A DNA stretch of 64,000 bases from Eulemur rufifrons. Taxonomy: Eukaryota > Chordata > Mammalia > Primates > Lemuridae. The translations under genes and the position numbers were made by a program. Shown piece by piece: positions 24,336-37,259 of the stretch; the first letter of the stretch is position 1; each line of letters opens with the position of its first letter. The DNA is taken from positions 249,478,843 through 249,542,842 of the forward strand of contig NC_090989.1 of NCBI RefSeq assembly GCF_041146395.1, read 5' to 3'. The notes beneath the pieces were generated by a model that worked only from the letters and a program-made list of their open reading frames with translations, was not told the origin of the DNA and did no database searches.

Positions 24336-24734
24336 AAGTTTTTATATTTTCATACTTTTCCACAATTATGTTGTATTACTTTCAAAGTCAGGAGAAAACA
24401 ATATTTTCTTGTTCCCCAAATTCTTTATTTAGAGTTTGATATCTAAAAAAATGAAAATAATATTTTCCAGCACTTACCTACATATTCAAATATGTTAACA
24501 CTAAGATAAATCTCTTCAATATTAGAAATTTTAATTTTATTGATCTACATTATCTTGTGTATAGGATCGAAATCAAAAGCAACCTGTAGGGAATTTTCAT
24601 AAAAGCTTATAGGGAAATCTAAAAGTATCTAGAGAATATAACTAATGTGTTAGTACCAGAACCAAAGAAGTCACCCTGTGATCACCATTTAGTCTTTCCA
24701 TTTGCCAGAGATATCCTGTGCTAGAGTACAAAGA

Positions 24735-24885
24735 TCAGGAAAGGCAGAAGGTTTCACTCCTAGTTCTGGCCTTTGTATTAACAAATTGACCAGCAATTTT
24801 TCTGGGCTTTGGTTTCCTAATTTCTAAGATAAAATATTTACACAATTTCTAGTTGTCCCATAAAGCTTTGAGATTAGTTGTAGAG
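24735..24885 (+). repeat. MIR SINE core fragment
   Basis: CTAGTTCTGGCCTTTGTATTA, then TTTCTGGGCTTTGGTTTCC and TAATTTCTAAGATAAAAT match the MIR core (CTGGCTCTGCC...CTGTGCCTCAGTTTCC...TGTAAAAT) in order. Confidence 0.6.
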
Positions 24886-25188
24886 TATTCAGATTGTGGT
24901 AAAACTAGAAACTCCGATAAATATGTTATTTAAAAAATTACCCTTAAAGAAAAGGCATGGCATTTATCAAAGACAATAGAACCCTCCTTCTTATTAGTAT
25001 TTGAGTTATTAAAGATAACACAGGTTTATAGAAATTCCCATGAGTTCTGCTGGTGGGAGCTGTTTATTTTGGCCTAATTTGTGATTTGTTTTGTGAGTTA
25101 GTAATCTAATAATGACATTTGATTCCATTTTCTATTTCAAACTTCGCTGAAAGAATAAAGCTAAAAGAAGCCTGTCTAATGAAGACTG

Positions 25189-25512
25189 TAGTTATCCGTC
25201 AGTATCCATGGGAGATTAGTTCCAGGACCCCTGCAGATACCAAAATCAGAGCTCACTCATGTCCATTATATAAAAAGGTATAATATTTGCATATAAACTA
25301 TGCACATCCTCCTGTATACTTTAAATCATCTCTAGCTTACTTATAATCCCTAATGTAATGTAAACTCTATGTAAATAGTTGTTACACAAAATTGTTTAGG
25401 GAATACTTACAAGAAAAATAAGTCTGCATATGTTCAGTACAGACACAACGATTCATTTAAAAAAAAAATTCTAAATAGGATTGGGCAACCCACAAATATG
25501 GAGGGCTGACTA
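25189..25512 (+). mobile_element. MER2 (Tigger-group) non-autonomous DNA transposon
   Basis: The left end TAGTTATCCGTCAGTATCCA and the right end ATGGAGGGCTGACTA are inverted copies. The interior (AGTTCCAGGACCCCTGCAGA, TTTGCATATAAACTATGCAC, TCATCTCTAGCTTACTTATA, ATGTTCAGTACAGACACAAC) is MER2 nearly end to end. TA follows the right end. The left TA has decayed. Confidence 0.95.
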
Positions 25513-25530
25513 TATTTGATTTTCAAGGAT

Positions 25531-25548
25531 TTTTTTTTTTTTTTTTTT
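25531..25548. repeat. Poly(T) run of 18
   Basis: A pure T tract just after the MER2. I see no attached retroelement on its right, so it is probably a mononucleotide repeat and not a tail. Confidence 0.8.
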
Positions 25549-26825
25549 GAGGCAGTCCTACTTTTGAATGGGTATCTGTTTGATTTGTCCTCATAACACT
25601 CTACCAGCTCTTCCCTTTTATTAAATCACTTGCCATGTTCTGGGAAAATTACAATAGAATATATCAAAAGTAATGATTCATGTTCAACAGTGTCTCTTGG
25701 TTGCCACTTCTGTGGGGCCGCACATCAAGCTGCTCTACTGAGGAAAGAAGGCATCATTATGTCATGGGCTTCTGGCTGTCGCCATGTGCCGCATATTCTA
25801 TATTAGTTGTGTCTTGGGAAATTTTGTGTTTTTACCCATATGTTCTGTTGTATTTCTGGGACACTTGCAAAGGAGGTGATGCATGTAAATGTTATAGGCC
25901 TTTGGGTTTATACATAATGCAGCGTTGTCAAGTACAAAAGAAGAAACAAAATAGAACTTTTGCAAAAAACAAAAATTAAGCACATTTATCAATATGCTAT
26001 TGAAATAGTTGAATTCTATGAAACCTGGACTTTTTTATAGAGAGTCTAATCATTGCCCAAGATTTGTTTAAGGTAACTTACTCCTAATAACATGTAGTAC
26101 TGTACAATGAAATTATCATGAAAAAAGTAACATATATGCTTTAGGTAACCACATAAGCAACCTTCACATATAAATGTGAAGAGGCAGCAGGTTCAGAATT
26201 CTCGGAATAGTTAAGGAGACAAACATTCAACTAAATGGTAGAATATACTGTTAAACCAAGAAAAAGTTTTGGTTGCCAAAATGCTCTGCTTACTAAAAGT
26301 AACCTAACAATTGCTTTCATGTAAAATTCTCACTATTTCTTTGCAATCATTTTGTTTGTTTTTCCTTATGTTTTCTTTGTTCACTTGCCTTTAGATACAA
26401 ACTTCCTTTGTGTGTTTTTCTTTTTTTCCCTTTTTGAATGTTTGCTTGTTTTGCTTCATTTGTTAGATAATTTTTCTTTACCATTTTATCTTACTTTTTT
26501 CTTTCTTAAGAGGTACTGTGATAATGACTAAATTATTTCATTTTCATTTCTGGTTTTCATACTATCTCCTTTTCCAATTTTTTTTTAATTTCCAGGAAAA
26601 CCAGCAAAAATGTATTTTTAGGTATCAATGTCAACTTATCTTGTGGCACTTATAGTTGAGAAATGAGAGGCTCTGCTCTTCTATAATCCTTTTCTCTGTT
26701 CCCTCCAACAGTCAAAACTTTTCAATAGAGCTGTATGGCCTGCCTAATAAATTTCTAAATCCTTAGCCTGAAACTAAGTACTTCATAACTGATTTAAGTT
26801 TACTCGGCCAGACTTATCTAAAATT
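25549..26825. other. Unassigned, includes a 99-codon open frame at 25680-25979
   Basis: The frame is the longest here outside transposons, but its residues show no family resemblance, no periodicity and a lysine-rich end caused by A-rich DNA. I treat it as chance. The rest is AT-rich and T-rich near 26.34-26.59 kb. Confidence 0.4.
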
Positions 26826-26840
26826 TACTTTATGACACTT

Positions 26841-27140
26841 GTTTATTTATTTATTTATTTTTGAGACAGTATCTCACTCTGTCGCCCTGGGTAGAGTGCC
26901 CTGGCATCATCATAACTCACTATAACCTCAAACTCCCGGGCTGAAGCGATCCTCTTACCTCAGCCTCTCAAGTAGCTCAGACTACAGGCGTGCACAATGA
27001 TGCCTAATTTTTCTATTTTTAGTAGAGACAGGGGTCTCACTCTTGCTCAGGCTAGTCTCGAACTCCTGAGCTCAAGCGATTCTCCCTTCTCGGACTCCCA
27101 GAGTGCTAGGATTATAGGCATGAGCCACTTTGTCCAGCCC
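26841..27140 (-). mobile_element. Alu SINE, antisense (older type)
   Basis: Reverse-complement Alu starting after a TTTA-rich tail, with TTTGAGACAGTATCTCACTC and ending near GCCACTTTGTCCAGCC. TACTTTATGACACTT (26826-26840) and TACTTTATGAGACTT (27141-27155) flank it with one mismatch. The left arm lacks the strepsirrhine-type extra segment. Confidence 0.97.
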
Positions 27141-27155
27141 TACTTTATGAGACTT

Positions 27156-27496
27156 ATACTTTAAAGTTTTCAAAGTTAAATTCTTTCAAAATATCTGGTA
27201 TTGTGACACTATCTAAATTTTCAGTGATGTTAAAAGACCCCTCCAAATTCATTCATTCATTTACTCATTCATTTATCTAAGAAATATATATTTACTTATT
27301 TTAAGTGTTTTGATAAGAACACTTGACATAGATGTATATTTTCTTAACAACTTTTAAGTGTGTAGTACAGTACTGTTAATTGTAAGCACAATGTTGTACA
27401 GTAGATCTATAGAAGTTATTCATCTTATGTAAGTGAAACTTGCTGTCCAAATACTATAAAATATTCATTGGATACCTACTGACTGAATGTCGGGTA
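27156..27496. other. Unassigned spacer between Alus
   Basis: AT-rich, with a short CATTCATT-type repeat near 27250. Nothing else seen. Confidence 0.5.
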
Positions 27497-27507
27497 CAGT
27501 TATTGGT

Positions 27508-27844
27508 TGGTTGGTTTGTTTGTTTTTTTAAACAGAGTCTCACTCTGTTGCCCGGGCTAGAGTGCTGTGGCGTTAGCCTAGCTCACAGCAACCTCAAACT
27601 CCTGGGCTCAAGTGATTCTCATGCCTCAGCCTCCCAAGTATCTGGGACTACAGGCATGTGCCACCACACCCGTCTGATTTTTTCTATATATTTTTAGTTG
27701 TCCAACTAATTTCTTTCTATTTTTTTTAGTAGAGACAGGGTCCTGGTCTTGCTCAGGCTGGTCTCAAACTCCTGAGCTCAAACAATTCGCCCACCTCAGC
27801 CTCCCAGAGTGCTAGGATTACAGGTGTGAGCCACTGCACCCGGC
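27508..27844 (-). mobile_element. Alu SINE, antisense, strepsirrhine type
   Basis: Full reverse-complement Alu with the extra segment (TATATATTTTTAGTTGTCC). CAGTTATTGGT flanks it at 27497-27507 and 27845-27855. The tail side has GTTTGTTTG, a mixed T/G tail. Confidence 0.98.
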
Positions 27845-27964
27845 CAGTTATTGGTGCTTTGAATACACTTGTAAATAAAGGACACAAAAATATCAGTATC
27901 CTAATAAAGCATATTTTTAATAGGAAAAGACAGTTGAAAATACATATAAATATTAATTTATATA

Positions 27965-30654
27965 AAGTTGACACTTGAACAACAAGGGGATTAGAAGCAC
28001 CAACTGACAAAGCAATTGAAAATCTACAGATAAATTTTGACTCTCCAAAAGCTTAACTATTAATAATAGGTTACTGTTGACTGGAAGCCTAACTGATAAC
28101 ATAAACAGTCAATTAACACATATTTTGTATTTTATATGTATTATACACTGTATTTTTACTATAAAGTAAGCTAGAGAAAAGAAAATGTTACTAAGAAAAT
28201 TATAAGGAAGAAAAAATATATTTACTACTCATTAAGTGGAAAAGGATCATCATGAGGGCTTTCATCCTGGAGTAGGCAGGAGGAAGAGGAGGGGTTGTTG
28301 GTCCTACTGTCTCAGGGGTGGCAGAGGCAGAATAGGTGGAGGAGGTGGAAGGGGAGGCAGAAGAAGCAGGCATGCTCAGTGTAACTTCATGGAACTACAT
28401 TGTAATTTCTGCCTACCTTTTTTGAGTTTCAATTCTCTAAAAATATTTTTATAGGTACCAATCTTTCTTCCACCATTTGCTTTAGTTTCAGTACCCTTAT
28501 CATAGGGGTTCACGTCATAAAAGAAGTCAAAAGAAGTCTTAAATAATCGGAACCCTTCTGCCAAATTGCCTAATGTCAATTTGCTTTCTGGCACTGCTGC
28601 TTCTGTGTTCTTCCTTATCGTGTGGCACTGATTTGGAAGCACCCATCTCCATCATCAAGTCCTCTCCTGTTAACTCCTCTGATGTGGTGTCTAATAGAAT
28701 TTCTCCAAGATCCATATCTTGAAACCCATCACCTCTCACCTTTTTCACCATATTCACAATCTCTTTTATGATTTCTTTGATTGGCTCTGTTGTAAATCCT
28801 AAGAAGTCATGCAAAACATCTTGCCACAGGTTTTTTCCAACAGGAATTTATTGTTTTGGGTTTGAAGTCTTTCATGGCTTTTTCTATAACAACAATAGCA
28901 TCTTTAATGGTGTAATCCTTCCATACATTCATGATGTTTTCTCTGTCAGGGTTCTCTTCCATAGCACTGAGAATCTTTTCCACAGAGTACTGTTTGTTGT
29001 AAGCCTAAAGGTCCTTATGACCCCCATATCTAAAGGCTGAATTAGAGACATTGTGCTTGAGGGCAAATAGACCACTTTGATGCCTTCAGTGATAAACTCA
29101 TGGAGTTTTGGGTAACCAGGGGCATTGTCCAATACCAAAAGAATTTTAAAAGGCAGTCCCTTACTGGCACAGTACTTCCTGAATTCAGGGAGAAAGCATT
29201 GATGGAATCAATCCAGAAAAAGGATTCTCATTACCCAGGCCTTCTTATTGTACAACCAAAAGACTAGCAGTTGGTGCTTAAATATTTTCTTTAAGGCTGG
29301 GAATTTGGTGGCATCATAGATAATGGCAGTCTTGATGATAAACTCGAATGAATTTGCACAGAACAGTAGAGTTAGCTATCCTCTTCTGCCTTAAATGCCA
29401 GTGCTCACTTCTCTTCCATACTAATAAATGTCCTTTGTGGACTTTTTTTTTCCAGAATGTACTTTCATCTCCATTAAAAACCTGTTCAAGGCAGATTCTT
29501 TGTCAAAGATTTTCTTAATAGTGTATGGAAACTCATCTGCTGCCCCTTAGTTGCCAGAAGCTACTTCTCCTATTATCTTGACATTTTTAAGCCAAACCTC
29601 TTCTAAAATTATCAAACCATCCTTTACTGGCATTAAATTATCCACCTTTAGATCCTCACCTTCGTTTTGCTTTAAGTTGTCATATAATGCCTTCACTTTT
29701 TCTCAAATCATATTAGCACCTATAAGTATGCCTTTCTTATAATAACCCTGCATCCACATGAAAACTACAATTTCAATCTGAGATAAGCAGCTGTTTCCCA
29801 AAACGTGCAAGGTTTTTGCACCTGCTGGTGTAGAAGTAGTGACAGCTTCACAAATTTCCTTTCCTTCTCTTACAATGGTTCTTATGCTGGATTTATTTAT
29901 CTTGAAATGGTGGACAGCCACAGCTGCACACTTCAATCTATGGTAAGTACCAAGCAACTCAACTTTTTCTTTTAATGTCATGACTTTTCTCTGCTTCATA
30001 TGAGCATGTCCAGCATCATTAATGGTACATCATATGGGTCCCATAACTTATTCAAGGTTCATAATTTGCACTAAATGCAATGAAAAATATGCAAGAACCA
30101 TAAGAAATCACTTCTTATTACAATACGCAATTTACTGGAGAAAAAAAACTGCTCAGGCAGAGGTGATGAGCATCATACTTGCAACACTTGAGCTCACCAC
30201 AATAGCAACAAGAGGTGGCTATAAAATTATGACAGCAGTACACTATGTACTACAATTAACTTTATCCATTTATGACTTAGTACTGCATCTTTACATTTCT
30301 TTACATTTGTCTGGAGTGAAAATGGCACCATTACAGTCTGTATTTGTGTGCGTATGTTTTAATAAGTTTTAATTCTCGCTCGCTCTCTATATACATGTGT
30401 GTGTGTGTGTGTGTGTATCTATGTATATTTTATGGTAGTAAATGATAAAATTGACTAGTATCTACATTATTTATGCAATTATGACATATCTAATTTTTTT
30501 CTTTTTTATATATATTTCTAGGGCACACAGTTCATGTGAAAGGTTTTTCAAATTGTGGCAAATCTCCAAAAAGTTTTCCAATATATTTATTGAAAAAAAT
30601 TCATATATAGCTGGACTGACTCAGTTCAAACCTATGCTGCTGAAGGGTCAACAG
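27965..30654 (-). mobile_element. Tigger2-like (pogo group, Tc1/mariner superfamily) DNA transposon, full length
   Basis: The left end AAGTTGACACTTGAACAACA and the right end GCTGCTGAAGGGTCAACAG are inverted copies of the CAGTTGACCCTTGAACAACA terminus. TA borders both sides (27963-27964, 30655-30656). At about 2.69 kb it has the expected full length. It contains a (GT)n tract (about 30399-30416), a purine-rich segment (28.24-28.37 kb) and a decayed transposase on the minus strand. It is an ancient immobile fossil. Confidence 0.95.
28376..29999 (-). pseudogene. Tigger2-like transposase remnant
   Basis: The product would have been a DDE/D transposase cutting and pasting Tigger2. On the minus strand the start region (from 29999) reads KQRKVMTLKEKVELLGTYH..., a CENP-B/Psq-type helix-turn-helix beginning. 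A middle piece (about 29138-28960) has DNAPGYP, with the second catalytic aspartate at about 29127-29129, and QPLDMGVIRTF, whose aspartate (about 29028-29030) is the third acidic residue in this group. The last piece (28642-28376) is lysine-rich. Frames change several times and stops intervene, so no protein is made. The first catalytic aspartate could not be placed. Confidence 0.9.
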
Positions 30655-30656
30655 TA

Positions 30657-33420
30657 GTTATATTAGAAGGTGGTAGGTACTTTCAAAAATATTCAGAATA
30701 ATATTAGAAGGATCAGAGTAGGGAAAAAGTTCCAAATAAGGTGATTAATATAGAGTGTAACCTATAGCACAAAGATACTCTTCTAAAATTATATTATGCA
30801 TATTACATTAAGTCATATTATGACTTAGAGAAATGTTAATTTTTAAATTAATCTTTCTTTCTTTCACTGCCTTGGAACAATAGTTTTCTACAAGGCTAGT
30901 AGTACCTGGACTCCATGACAGCTCAAGGAGTAAAACAAAACAACAGGATTTCACCCAACAATATGAATGGAATTCTACCTCAAATTTCAATCCTCTCAAT
31001 AAATGTCAGTGGCTTAAACTATCCTCTGAAGAGTCATGATCAACTTCTGAGTTTGTTCCTACTTCTGTACTTTCATCACTATTAAAGACAAAGTATATTT
31101 GTCTCCCAAGTCATATATTATAGTCATTTATGGCCCCTCCTAATCACTTACAATCTATATCACAGTGATAAATAGATCCTGTCAATAAGTTGTCCCAAGT
31201 TCATCTTGATCCATTTTGATCTGTTCTCATCTTACATAGATAAAATTCAGACATTGTATTTTTTCCCTGGGAAATTATATTTGTTTTCAACTGGTCTCCT
31301 TGCATGTTCCCATGTCTTTCTTCTTTCTATCAATTCTTGACTCTGAGTCCAACTTTGCATTTCTAATAGGAAAATTGTATTTTATTACTCCACTAGAATT
31401 ATTTCAATGGTATATTCCAGTAGTCCATAAATGATATTCAAAGGTTATGTAAGTTGGTAATACATATAAATATTCACAAACATTAACACCCACAGAGTGC
31501 TCAAACTACCTTTTTAAAGATATATTTGTGTTTCAAAACTTATTTCATAACATAAAATTTTACATTAAATTATACTATCTTTTCTGCTCTGAATATTGTA
31601 CAAGGGATTTTGTTCTGCTTAACAAATAAGGACCTCCATAAATACTGTCATGTTTTTATGTCTAGAATAATTTACCACTAAGATAAAGCAAATGCAATGA
31701 ACCTTGTCATTATTATTGCAGACACCTGTCTTTAGTTTGCAATGGAGTTAGTGTAGTTGAAAAATCAAAGGCACACAACCACTGATTTCTTTTTCCCTTC
31801 CAACTCAGAATGCTTTACAACATAAAATCTTTCTATGGTAAGGTCACCATCAATGGAAAAGAACTTTTAATAGCCATAGAAGTATATAAAAATATTTCAG
31901 TCACTGAGTAATGTTTTCATGAGAGCATAGCACAATTTACATCAAAGTAGCAAACTTACTAAAGTGTGTACTTTATCCAACTTCAAAATAGTATTTTGAT
32001 GCCTGTCTATCACCTTGCCAATCAAAAAGGAGAAAAATGAAATCTATGGACAATTCATGAAGTCAGATTCTCCTGAAATAGCATATTTTGCTTACTATTT
32101 GGAAGAGAGAATGAAAAGTGAAACAGTGCCTTTGTAAAATGAAGTCATTACTCTAGAACCATTGACATTTTTTGATAATGCTCTTAAATGGATTATCTAT
32201 GATGTGGTAGGTGATGTCATTTCCTTTCAGCACAAAATTTTGTAAAATAAAATTTTACATTAAATTTTACTGTCACTCCATTGCAATCAGTTCCAATTTT
32301 TTCATGCCATGTCTTTGCCAATGTAATAAAAGAAGAATGGCCTTTATGTTAATCTCTTTGGGACATTTTATAAGGTTTGATCAGAACCACTAGTGAATGG
32401 TACCTATGAAGCTAACACACAGCCGTGTTTGACATCCTCAGAATGTAAAATGTTTCACCACTTATCAAAATTTCAATTAATTGAATAACCATGAAGATGC
32501 ATGCAATTATTGGGTATGTGCAATGTTTGGCAATACATTATGGATTTCACATATTGGGGTATAATTTATTGCTTTCCAAGCTAGTATGAATATACCAAAC
32601 ACTTTTTCTTCAATCCTGGAATTTTATACTACAGTGAATGAACCAGAGATTTTCTTATAATGAATGTAGAAATAAAATGAGAAAGTGAAAGCTAACTTCT
32701 AGAATATTTAAATGAGTTTATAATGAACAAACTTTGCTGGGCTTAAATGTAGTGTGAGAAAAATTCAGCTTTTTTGAAGAGAAATGGAAAACTCACTTCC
32801 TGGAAAAAAATTATCAGAAGAAAATTAAGTTGTGATTTCATTAATTTGTCAAAATATTTGGGCATTTTGAATAAAGCAAATCTTTCAATTCTAGGGTTTG
32901 CTATCACCCTTCCAGATACAACTAAACACTTTGAATTTTTTTTGTCAAGTAACCAATATGGAAGGAGAGAATGGACGGGAATCACTATGTGATACATTCA
33001 ATGGAAAGTAAAGTAGTTCAGAATCTTAGTGTTGAAAATGCAAACATTTACAGGCATAAATCTAAAGTCACGTTAGAGAATTTTTAAAAATTTCTGGTTG
33101 GAAAAAATTTAATAGTAAATTTTATGTGTTAATATAGAAGTCATGTTATTTATGAATTTGAAGATATAAAACAATATGATACGAGTTAAAATCAAACTAC
33201 AAGACTTCTGTGGTTTCAGTTCTGATACATGGAGCTTAAAAGCTGTCACTTCTGTCTTTAAAACAAAACAAAACAAAAATCTGGACCAACTGGAGATCAA
33301 TGGCCTTTCTTAGACCAAGCAGAGAATTTAGGTTATAAGGCAAACTCATCTCAACATATGGAGAGACAGGCACATGTTAAGAGCAAAGCCTACATTTGCT
33401 TCCCTGGAACAGAAGCCATT
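30657..33420. other. AT-rich sequence, nothing recognised
   Basis: About 2.8 kb without a named repeat, coding frame or RNA-like structure. Overlapping frames on both strands at 32743-32997 show no family resemblance. This is one of the longer stretches free of recognisable young insertions. Confidence 0.5.
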
Positions 33421-34199
<779 letters not shown>

Positions 34200-34439
34200 T
34201 AATGCTAGAGTCATAAACTGTAGAAACACGTAAGTGGCAATTGTGACAAATAGCCAGTGGCTGAATGTGGACGGCTGTGCAAGTGAGAAAGTCTTTGGAG
34301 TCATTCTTAGGGGATCCCCTCACTATTTTAGGCTTTATTTATTTTTTAAGTTATACAATTTCCTATACAATTCATCCATGTATGTTTTGAGCTTTAACTC
34401 CGGGTCCTACACCAGGTCTCATGACCAGGATACTATTAG
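34200..34439. other. Unassigned short interval
   Basis: Nothing recognised. Confidence 0.4.
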
Positions 34440-35185
34440 AAAGATCTCACTGTAGCTTTGGTAGAGAGAAAAGAGCGATCATTACGAAATACACTCAGAG
34501 CCTTCATCATAACAAAGGTCCTCTCTCCAAGGGAAAACTGTCAAATCTTTATTCCAGCTGAAGAACGGGGATTCCTTTCACTCCAACTCCATCCAAACTT
34601 CCTATCTTATCTAGACAGAGAAATATGTAATCAACAGGGATCAATGCTTTAAGGGTATGGACTGGAAATGCTGTAGCCAGGGAAGGAAATATAAATAGGA
34701 CTGGGGTCAAAGCTGTTCCATTGGAGAAACACTCGTGAAGAGTATGGTCCCAAGACACAAGGCTGCTAAAAGACTGAGAGTTATATAGAAGATAAGAGAA
34801 TGTTCTCCCTCCTCCACACCTTATGGAGACATCAATAAGTCCTCAGTATATTATCAAGGGATAACATTTGAAAGAGATGGAAAGCACCGACTGTCTCTGA
34901 GGAGTACTTGCAGAAGCCCAAAGTTAAAAAAGAGAGATGAAAACAAGGATACTAGAGGGATCTGAAGCCTCTGAGGCAACTGTAGCTACAGCAAATAGTA
35001 AACAGAGCCTAACTCCCAGTCAGAGTAACACAGTTCATTACACTAAAGGCCTATTTACCTCCTTTTACCTGATACAACATTTGCCTTTCAACAAAATATT
35101 GTAAGGCATGATAAAAAGAAAGTAGAAACAGTCTGGAGAGAAATAACAATCATTAAACTGTCAAAATGGATTAAAAAAGACACAA
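34440..35185 (+). repeat. L1M 5' UTR-type sequence, first copy
   Basis: The region is less AT-rich and parallels 37.6-38.1 kb: GAAATACACTCAGAGCCTTC here against GAAATACACCCAGAGACTTC there, and CTACAGCAAATAGTAAACAG against CTACAGCAAGCATTAAACAA. The second copy runs into an L1M ORF1 relic, so I read both as L1M 5' UTR. The young L1 at 35186 is inserted at its right end. Confidence 0.6.
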
Positions 35186-36651
35186 TGCAGGGACACAGAC
35201 CAGTGGAACAGAACAGAAAGTCCAAATATAAAACCATCCTCATATAGCCATCTAATCTTTGACAAAGCAGACAAAAACATACTCTGGGGAAAAGATTCCT
35301 TATTTAATAAATGGTGCTGGGAAAACTGGATAGCCACATGTAGAAGACTAAAACAGGACACACAGCTTTCACCACTCACAAAAATCAAATCCTGGTGGAT
35401 AACAGACTTAAACCTTAGGTCGGAAACTATTAGAATTCTAGAAGAAAACATAGGAAAGACTCTTACAGACATTGGCCTAGGCAAAGAATTTATGAAGAAG
35501 ACCCCTAAGGCAATCACAACAACAACAAAAATAAATAAATGGGACCTGATCAAATTAAAAAGCTTCTGCACAGCCAAAGAAACAGTCACGAGAGTAAACA
35601 GACAACCTACAGAATGGGAAAAAATTTTCGCATACTACACCTCAAATAAAGGACTGATAACAAGAATCTATTTAGAACTCAGGAAAATCAGTAAGAAAAA
35701 AATCGAACAACTCTATCAAAAAGTGGGCAAAAGACATGAATAGAAATTTTTCAAAAGAAGATATAAGAATGGCTAACAAACATATGAAAAAATGTTCAAC
35801 ATCTCTAATCATCAGGGAAATGCAAATCAAAACCACAACGAGATATCACTTAACTCCAGTGAGAATGGCCTTTATCAAAAAGTCCCAAAACAATACATGT
35901 TGGCGTGGATGCGGAGAGACAGGAACACTCATACACTGCTGGTGGGACTGTAAACTAGTGCAACCCCTGTGGAAAGCAATGTGGAGATACCTTAAACAGA
36001 TTCAAGTAGACCTACCATTCGATCCAGCAATCTCATTATTGGGCATCTACCCAGAAGAACAAAAGTCATTCTATAAAAAAGACACCTGCACCCGAATGTT
36101 TATAGCAGCACAATTCACAATTGCAAAGATGTGGAAACAACCCAAATGCCCATCAATTCATGAATGGATTAGCAAAATGTGTTGTATGTATACCATGGAA
36201 TATTACTCAGCTATTAGAAATAATGGTGATATGGCATCTCTTTGGTTCTCCTGGAGAGAGTTGGAACCCATTCTATTAAGTGAAGTATCCCAAGAATGGA
36301 AAAATAAGTACCACATGTACTCACCAGCAAACTGGTTTCCCTGAGTGCACATTTGGGAATAACACCAATTGAGTATCGGACAGAGGTGGGGGCTGGGGGG
36401 AAGGGATGGGTGTACACCTACTTGATGAGTGCGATGCGCACTGCCTGGGGAATGGACATGCTTGAAGTTCTGATTGGGGGGGATGGGGTGGGGGGAGGGG
36501 GTGGGTATATACCTACATGATGAGTGCGATGTGCACTGTCTAGGGAATGGACACGCTTGAAGCTCAGACTTGGGGGGATGGGAGGGCATGGGCAATATAT
36601 ATAACCTGAACTTTTGTATCCCCATAATGAGCTGAAATAAAAAAAAATTAA
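35186..36651 (+). mobile_element. L1 (young lineage), 5'-truncated, sense
   Basis: A 1.47-kb L1 3' end: the last third of ORF2, a stop near 36342-36344, a G-rich 3' UTR with two tandem units (about 36412-36506 and 36507-36598) and an A-rich tail. AAAAAAGACACAA flanks it at 35173-35185 and 36652-36664. The related 14.28-kb element shares the same 3' UTR arrangement, so both probably come from one subfamily. Confidence 0.96.
35230..36344 (+). pseudogene. L1 ORF2 C-terminal fragment with a one-base frameshift
   Basis: This is the C-terminal third of the LINE-1 ORF2 protein. It aligns with the 15.07-15.93 kb copy ([68 protein letters not shown]). At about 35696-35702 an A-run has seven A's against six in the other copy. 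This shifts the frame, so the first open piece ends at 35743 and the rest continues in the next frame to 36344. Both the frameshift and the 5' truncation disable it. Confidence 0.93.
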
Positions 36652-36714
36652 AAAAAAGACACAACTACATATTGTCTACATTTCAGTATTTGATTTATCT
36701 ATCTTGATGTTCTG

Positions 36715-36945
36715 TTGTTGAATGCATAAATGTATAGGATAGTTATATTTCCTTGGGTAATCAATTTCTTTATCATTTGTAGTACCCTTCTTTATCCCTA
36801 ATATTCATTCTAAAGTATGTCTTGTCTAAAATTAACGTAGCTACTCCAGATACTAATTGATTACTATTAGTGCCATACATCTTTCTGTGTGGCTTTACTT
36901 TTAATTTATCAATCTTTACATCTAATGTGGGTTCAAAAACTGAAA
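36715..36945 (-). repeat. L1M ORF2 endonuclease domain, N-terminal half, inverted
   Basis: The minus strand reads DKLKVKPHRKMYGTN, VATLILDKTYF and IRDKEGYYK, matching the L1 endonuclease segment HRLKIKGWRKIYQAN...VAILVSDKTDF...RDKEGHY. The next part of the same domain lies immediately right, on the plus strand. Confidence 0.8.
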
Positions 36946-37195
36946 TGAAAGCAATCAACTAGATCCAATTGACATTTGTAGAATACCTATCCAACAAAAT
37001 CAGAATACGTATTCTTCTCAAACTTTCATAAAACATTATCTGATATGGAAACATTATCAGCCATAAATACAACTTAACACATTTCAAGAATTAAAGTAAT
37101 GCAAATTATGTTCTTAAGCCACAATTAAATTAAACCACTAATCCATAAAAGAAATATATCTGTGAAATCTCCAAATATTTGAAAGTTAAAATACA
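36946..37195 (+). repeat. L1M ORF2 endonuclease domain, C-terminal half
   Basis: Plus-strand sequence around CCAATTGACATTTGTAGAATA, ATTCTTCTCAAACTTTCATA, TTATGTTCTTAAGCCACAAT and CTCCAAATATTTGAAAGTTA follows the L1 endonuclease region from DLIDIYRTL to the SDHSAIKLE and TWKLNN motifs. It is heavily mutated. With the inverted left neighbour it forms a 5'-inverted L1M remnant. Confidence 0.75.
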
Positions 37196-37259
37196 TACTA
37201 TAAAAAAAATGAAAACTTCTCATGCCAACTCCAATATATAAAGATCATGAAAGTCATTA

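Noticed and set aside
25531..25548. Poly(T) as the tail of an antisense retroelement
   Set aside because: No retroelement body or target duplication is visible to its right.
25680..25979. 99-codon open frame as a small gene
   Set aside because: No family motifs, no context (promoter, splice sites, CpG island) and an A-rich end. A frame of this length is within chance expectation for 64 kb.
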